A stretch of 8,744 bases of DNA from an uncultured Clostridia bacterium (lineage in GTDB: Bacteria; Bacillota; Clostridia; TANB77; CAG-508), in assembly GCA_934130085.1 (NCBI GenBank), contig CAKOXK010000020.1, positions 1 to 8,744 on the forward strand, read 5' to 3'. The notes under the pieces are model-generated. The model was not told the origin of the DNA, did no database searches, and saw only the letters and a program-made list of their open reading frames with translations. Position numbers and translations under genes: made by a program. Positions 6,526-8,744 of this stretch are shown piece by piece. The stretch's first letter is position 1. Each line of letters opens with the position of its first letter.

Positions 6526-7365
6526 TTAAATCGCAACGATGATACCACCATCATTTGCATACATAGAACTTATTCCGGCTGTATCCACGATGATGCTCTT
6601 CTTTACTTCCATCTTCTCTAATAATATTTTTTCAAAATCTTTTGCTCTCTGTTCACAATTACAATGTGAAATTACCAGCACTTTTTCTCTTGCATTCTCT
6701 GTTTCCTGTTCAACATAATCTGCCATCTTAACTAATGCTTTCTTCATTCCACGAGCCTTCGCTTTCTGACAAATCGTACCTTCCGGTGTTGATCCCATAA
6801 CCGGTTTTATGTTCAATGCGCCTGCAACCAGTGCTTTGATTCCTGTTAATCTTCCATTCTTACGAAGTGTATCCAGATTCTCCAGTACAAAATAAGTATG
6901 CTGCCCTTCTATATAAGCTTCTACTGTATCGATCACTGTCTGAAAATCCATTCCGGCCTCTTCGCACTCCTGGATTTTTAATGCGATCAATGTCTCACCT
7001 ATGGATGCTGAACGAGAATTAAATACATAGATGTCTTTTTCTCCATACTCTTCAAAGTACAAATTTCTTCCTAACTGAGCACTGTTATAAGAACCACTGA
7101 GCTCTGCCGATAATGTAACTACATAAATATGATCTGCATCACAATTATACTTCGCCAGATATTGCTCCGGTGAAGGACAAGAAGACTTTGGACTTTCCGG
7201 ACATTCAGCAACTTTCTTTAAAAAATCTGCCTGATCAAATGTCTCATCATCTATAATATGGTATTCTCCCACCTGCATAGTCAATGCGGCTGATACGAAC
7301 ATTCCGCTCTGTTTCATCTCATCTGTCAGTTCTCCGCAACTGTCAACAATCACTCTATAACTCAT
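6526..7365 (-). CDS. DegV family protein (fatty-acid binding fold)
   Basis: A 279-aa cytoplasmic protein of the DegV/FakB fold. Some family members (FakB) bind a fatty acid and present it to the kinase FakA for entry into phospholipid synthesis; for many others the ligand is unknown. Visible features: the N-terminal IVDSCGEL (6-13), SSCPSPEQY (61-69, counterpart of the TSQPS loop), LSGSYNSA (89-96), and the NGRL and NIKPVMGS segments (170-192) with R172 at the position of the conserved Arg. The C-terminus reads YANDGGIIVAI and lacks the H-x-G-P-G motif of typical FakB proteins, so fatty-acid kinase coupling is uncertain. I chose the ATG at 7365 because GGGAGG (7378-7373) lies 7 nt before it and MSYRVIVDS is the family's normal start. 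An ATG 15 codons upstream adds unrelated residues encoded by the leader dyads. No fakA is visible. It forms an operon with the 78-aa gene. Confidence 0.92.
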   Translation of the reverse strand: MSYRVIVDSCGELTDEMKQSGMFVSAALTMQVGEYHIIDDETFDQADFLKKVAECPESPKSSCPSPEQYLAKYNCDADHIYVVTLSAELSGSYNSAQLGRNLYFEEYGEKDIYVFNSRSASIGETLIALKIQECEEAGMDFQTVIDTVEAYIEGQHTYFVLENLDTLRKNGRLTGIKALVAGALNIKPVMGSTPEGTICQKAKARGMKKALVKMADYVEQETENAREKVLVISHCNCEQRAKDFEKILLEKMEVKKSIIVDTAGISSMYANDGGIIVAI

Positions 7366-7372
7366 TGTAGTT

Positions 7373-7378
7373 CCTCCC
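7373..7378 (-). promoter_or_regulatory. Ribosome binding site deciding the degV start
   Basis: GGGAGG on the minus strand, 7 nt before the ATG at 7365. The upstream in-frame ATG at 7410 lies inside the leader dyad region with no purine-rich match before it. Confidence 0.85.
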
Positions 7379-7380
7379 AA

Positions 7381-7431
7381 ATCACACTGTGTGTGATAAA
7401 TTTCTATCACATGTAGTTTTTAATACTACAT
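7381..7431. promoter_or_regulatory. Three overlapping dyads in the degV leader (probable operators or RNA structure)
   Basis: Three perfect 7-bp inverted repeats tile this stretch. The first is ATCACAC (7381-7387), 3 nt, GTGTGAT (7391-7397). The second is TGTGATA (7392-7398), 6 nt, TATCACA (7405-7411). The third is ATGTAGT (7411-7417), 7 nt, ACTACAT (7425-7431). The first two share the half-site TGTGAT. They lie between the degV -10 box and the ribosome binding site, around and just after the expected transcription start. That position suits a repressor or a folded leader. I recognise no specific regulator; the spacing does not fit a Crp-type site. Confidence 0.6.
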
Positions 7432-7434
7432 TAT

Positions 7435-7463
7435 AATATACCATACTTTTGAGTGATTGAAAA
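7435..7463 (-). promoter_or_regulatory. Promoter of the degV operon with extended -10
   Basis: On the minus strand a -10 TATATT (7440-7435) is preceded by TATGG, giving the Gram-positive extended -10 pattern TRTGn. A partial -35 TTTTCA (7463-7458) lies 17 nt upstream. An overlapping TATAAT (7435-7430) is an alternative -10 but has no good -35. Transcription would start near 7428, at the edge of the third leader dyad. Confidence 0.65.
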
Positions 7464-7494
7464 GAGCTTTTTCATTCCATTTTGGGAAATCCTT

Positions 7495-7541
7495 CTTATT
7501 GCGTTACTGTTCACAGTAACTGTGAACAGTAACCTTATTGC
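7495..7541. repeat. Perfect 31-bp palindrome flanked by 8-bp direct repeats
   Basis: The arms GTTACTGTTCACAG (7503-7516) and CTGTGAACAGTAAC (7520-7533) are perfect 14-bp inverted repeats around a TAA centre. Immediately outside lie identical copies of CTTATTGC (7495-7502 and 7534-7541). The right copy contains the last codon and stop codon of ftsW. The left part can also fold as a 7-bp hairpin (7503-7509 with 7514-7520). No T-run follows on the minus strand, so it is a poor intrinsic terminator. The layout looks like a very small insertion with a target-site duplication; alternatively it is a 3'-end stabilising stem of the ftsW mRNA. Confidence 0.75.
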
Positions 7542-8719
7542 TTCAATTTAATTTTACGAGATATTCCAAGTGCTATTCCCATCTCTGTCATAAGAAACAA
7601 AATCGACGTACCTCCATAACTGATAAACGGTAATGTAACTCCCGTTGTCGGCATCATATTGGTCACTACGGCAATATTTAAAATAACCTGAAGCGAAATA
7701 TGTGCAAAGATTCCACTTGCGACTAATGAGCCATAGAGATCCGGTGCATTCTTTGCAATAAACATCAAGCGATATAAAAGTAGTCCAAACAGTACGAGAA
7801 CGACAATTACGCCGAACACGCCCAGCTCCTCGCATACAATTGTCAAAATCATATCATTTTGCACTTCAGGAATTACCCCCAGCTTTTGCGTACTATTTCC
7901 AAGACCTTTCCCAAAAAATCCACCGGATCCAATTGCATACAATCCCTGCATTACTTGAAATCCACCTTCATCTGCATGATTTTCCGGATCAAGCCAGGTG
8001 ATTATTCGTCGCAGACGGAAGTTTTCACTACTTGAAATATTTGCCGAAAGATATGAAAGTCCAACCACAACAACTACAGCTCCTGCAGCAATCAGCTGCA
8101 AAAATGGTTTTATCTTAGGATGTGCAACAAAGATTAATATCCCGGTAATCCCCGCAACAATAATCGCTGTACTTAAGTTATCTGTCAGAACCATTACACC
8201 ACCTGCTGCAACTGCTCCAACTGCACAAACTCGTTCAATCCCTTTCTTTGACTGAATCTTAGGACCCAGTCTGCAGATTTCATAAGGGATTAACAAAATG
8301 ACTGCAATTTTGGCAATTTCTGATGGCTGTAATGTCATCTTGCCGGGAAGCTGAAGCCATCTTCTTGATCCATATGCTTCTACTCCAAGCGGTGTTTTTA
8401 CCAGCAGCATCAAAAACAAGGAAATATAATAAATCTGCCAGGAAAAAGCACCATACACATGATAGTCTAATTTTGATACAAACAACATAAACACAAAACT
8501 AACCGCACTTATAATTGCCTGCTTTGAAAAATAGAACATATCATTTCCAAAATCCGCATTTGCACTATACGCACTTGTACTGTAAAGCATCACCAGTCCA
8601 AAACACATTAGAAAAACCAGAATCATTAATAAATCATAGTCAAAATATTGCGGATTCTGAACAAATAATTTAGACCATTGAAAGCTTTTCTTATTTGGTC
8701 TTACAGTTCCATTCTCCAT
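7535..8719 (-). CDS. ftsW: SEDS-family peptidoglycan glycosyltransferase FtsW
   Basis: A 394-aa polytopic membrane protein that polymerises lipid II into glycan strands at the septum together with a class B PBP. About ten hydrophobic segments are visible (roughly 29-49, 65-83, 92-110, 131-150, 163-178, 183-200, 205-224, 295-318, 328-352, 363-388). Family signatures: GSRRWLQLP (117-125), LYAIGSGGFFGKGLGNS (260-276), the extracytoplasmic IPEVQNDM (283-290) with D289 at the position of the SEDS catalytic Asp, EELG (297-300), and MMPTTGVTLPFISYGGTS (355-372). The ISYGG and LYAIGSGG forms point to FtsW/SpoVE rather than RodA. The ATG at 8719 has AGGGG 8 nt upstream. It is upstream of mraZ and separated from it by the degV unit, rather than in the usual place after murD; the cluster continues outside the window, so another copy may exist. 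The stop codon lies inside an 8-bp repeat next to a palindrome. Confidence 0.95.
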   Translation of the reverse strand: MENGTVRPNKKSFQWSKLFVQNPQYFDYDLLMILVFLMCFGLVMLYSTSAYSANADFGNDMFYFSKQAIISAVSFVFMLFVSKLDYHVYGAFSWQIYYISLFLMLLVKTPLGVEAYGSRRWLQLPGKMTLQPSEIAKIAVILLIPYEICRLGPKIQSKKGIERVCAVGAVAAGGVMVLTDNLSTAIIVAGITGILIFVAHPKIKPFLQLIAAGAVVVVVGLSYLSANISSSENFRLRRIITWLDPENHADEGGFQVMQGLYAIGSGGFFGKGLGNSTQKLGVIPEVQNDMILTIVCEELGVFGVIVVLVLFGLLLYRLMFIAKNAPDLYGSLVASGIFAHISLQVILNIAVVTNMMPTTGVTLPFISYGGTSILFLMTEMGIALGISRKIKLKQ

Positions 8720-8744
8720 ATCAACATCCCCTGTTTATTCAAAT

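Noticed and set aside
7392..7411. TGTGA...TCACA pair resembling a Crp/Fnr site in the degV leader
   Set aside because: The spacing between the pentamers is 10 nt rather than 6, and it lies downstream of the expected start of transcription. Kept only as an unspecified dyad.
7503..7533. Palindrome as the intrinsic terminator of ftsW
   Set aside because: No T-run follows on the minus strand, so it fails the terminator pattern despite a strong stem. Reported as a repeat instead.
1..8744. CRISPR array, tRNA or rRNA gene, transposase gene
   Set aside because: I saw no regularly spaced direct repeats other than the 10-bp TGG array, no tRNA-like cloverleaf or rRNA segment, and no transposase-like protein on either strand.

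Overview
This is a low-GC Gram-positive window. Every gene I can support lies on the minus strand, so transcription runs from high to low coordinates. The gene set (mraZ, rsmH, an FtsL-type protein, two class B penicillin-binding proteins, ftsW) is the start of a dcw (division and cell wall) cluster. Protein style, a DegV gene followed by a small one-TM protein, and AT-rich codon use suggest a Clostridia chromosome, probably Lachnospiraceae. The family assignment is inference from style, not a database match.

Layout in transcription order. ftsW (8719-7535), a SEDS glycosyltransferase, ends inside one copy of an 8-bp direct repeat that brackets a perfect 31-bp palindrome. A promoter (7463-7435) and a leader with three nested dyads then lead into a DegV-family gene (7365-6526) and a 78-aa single-TM protein (6505-6269). 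That unit ends at a strong intrinsic terminator (6254-6213). The dcw operon starts at a promoter (6144-6116) embedded in a periodic array of TGG boxes, the expected MraZ operator. It is followed by mraZ (6033-5596), rsmH (5503-4568), the FtsL-like gene (4493-3954) and a 681-aa class B PBP (3944-1899). A hairpin plus U-tract directly abuts the start codon of a second, 574-aa class B PBP (1808-84). Another promoter (59-31) points out of the left edge, probably towards the next dcw gene.

How the parts fit. FtsW polymerises glycan and partners with a class B PBP that cross-links it. The FtsL-like protein belongs to the complex that activates this pair, RsmH methylates 16S rRNA, and MraZ is the cluster's own DNA-binding regulator. 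The DegV protein (fatty-acid binding family) is a separate unit.

No gene-free stretch exceeds 300 bases. The longest (6034-6268) holds the operator, promoter and terminator. The 5504-5595 gap between mraZ and rsmH shows nothing beyond the rsmH ribosome binding site. The window is ordinary in gene content. What deserves a second look is in the intergenic DNA: the long MraZ box array, the terminator fused to a start codon, the palindrome with a target-site-like duplication, the degV leader dyads, and a mini-ORF overlapping the ftsL start.
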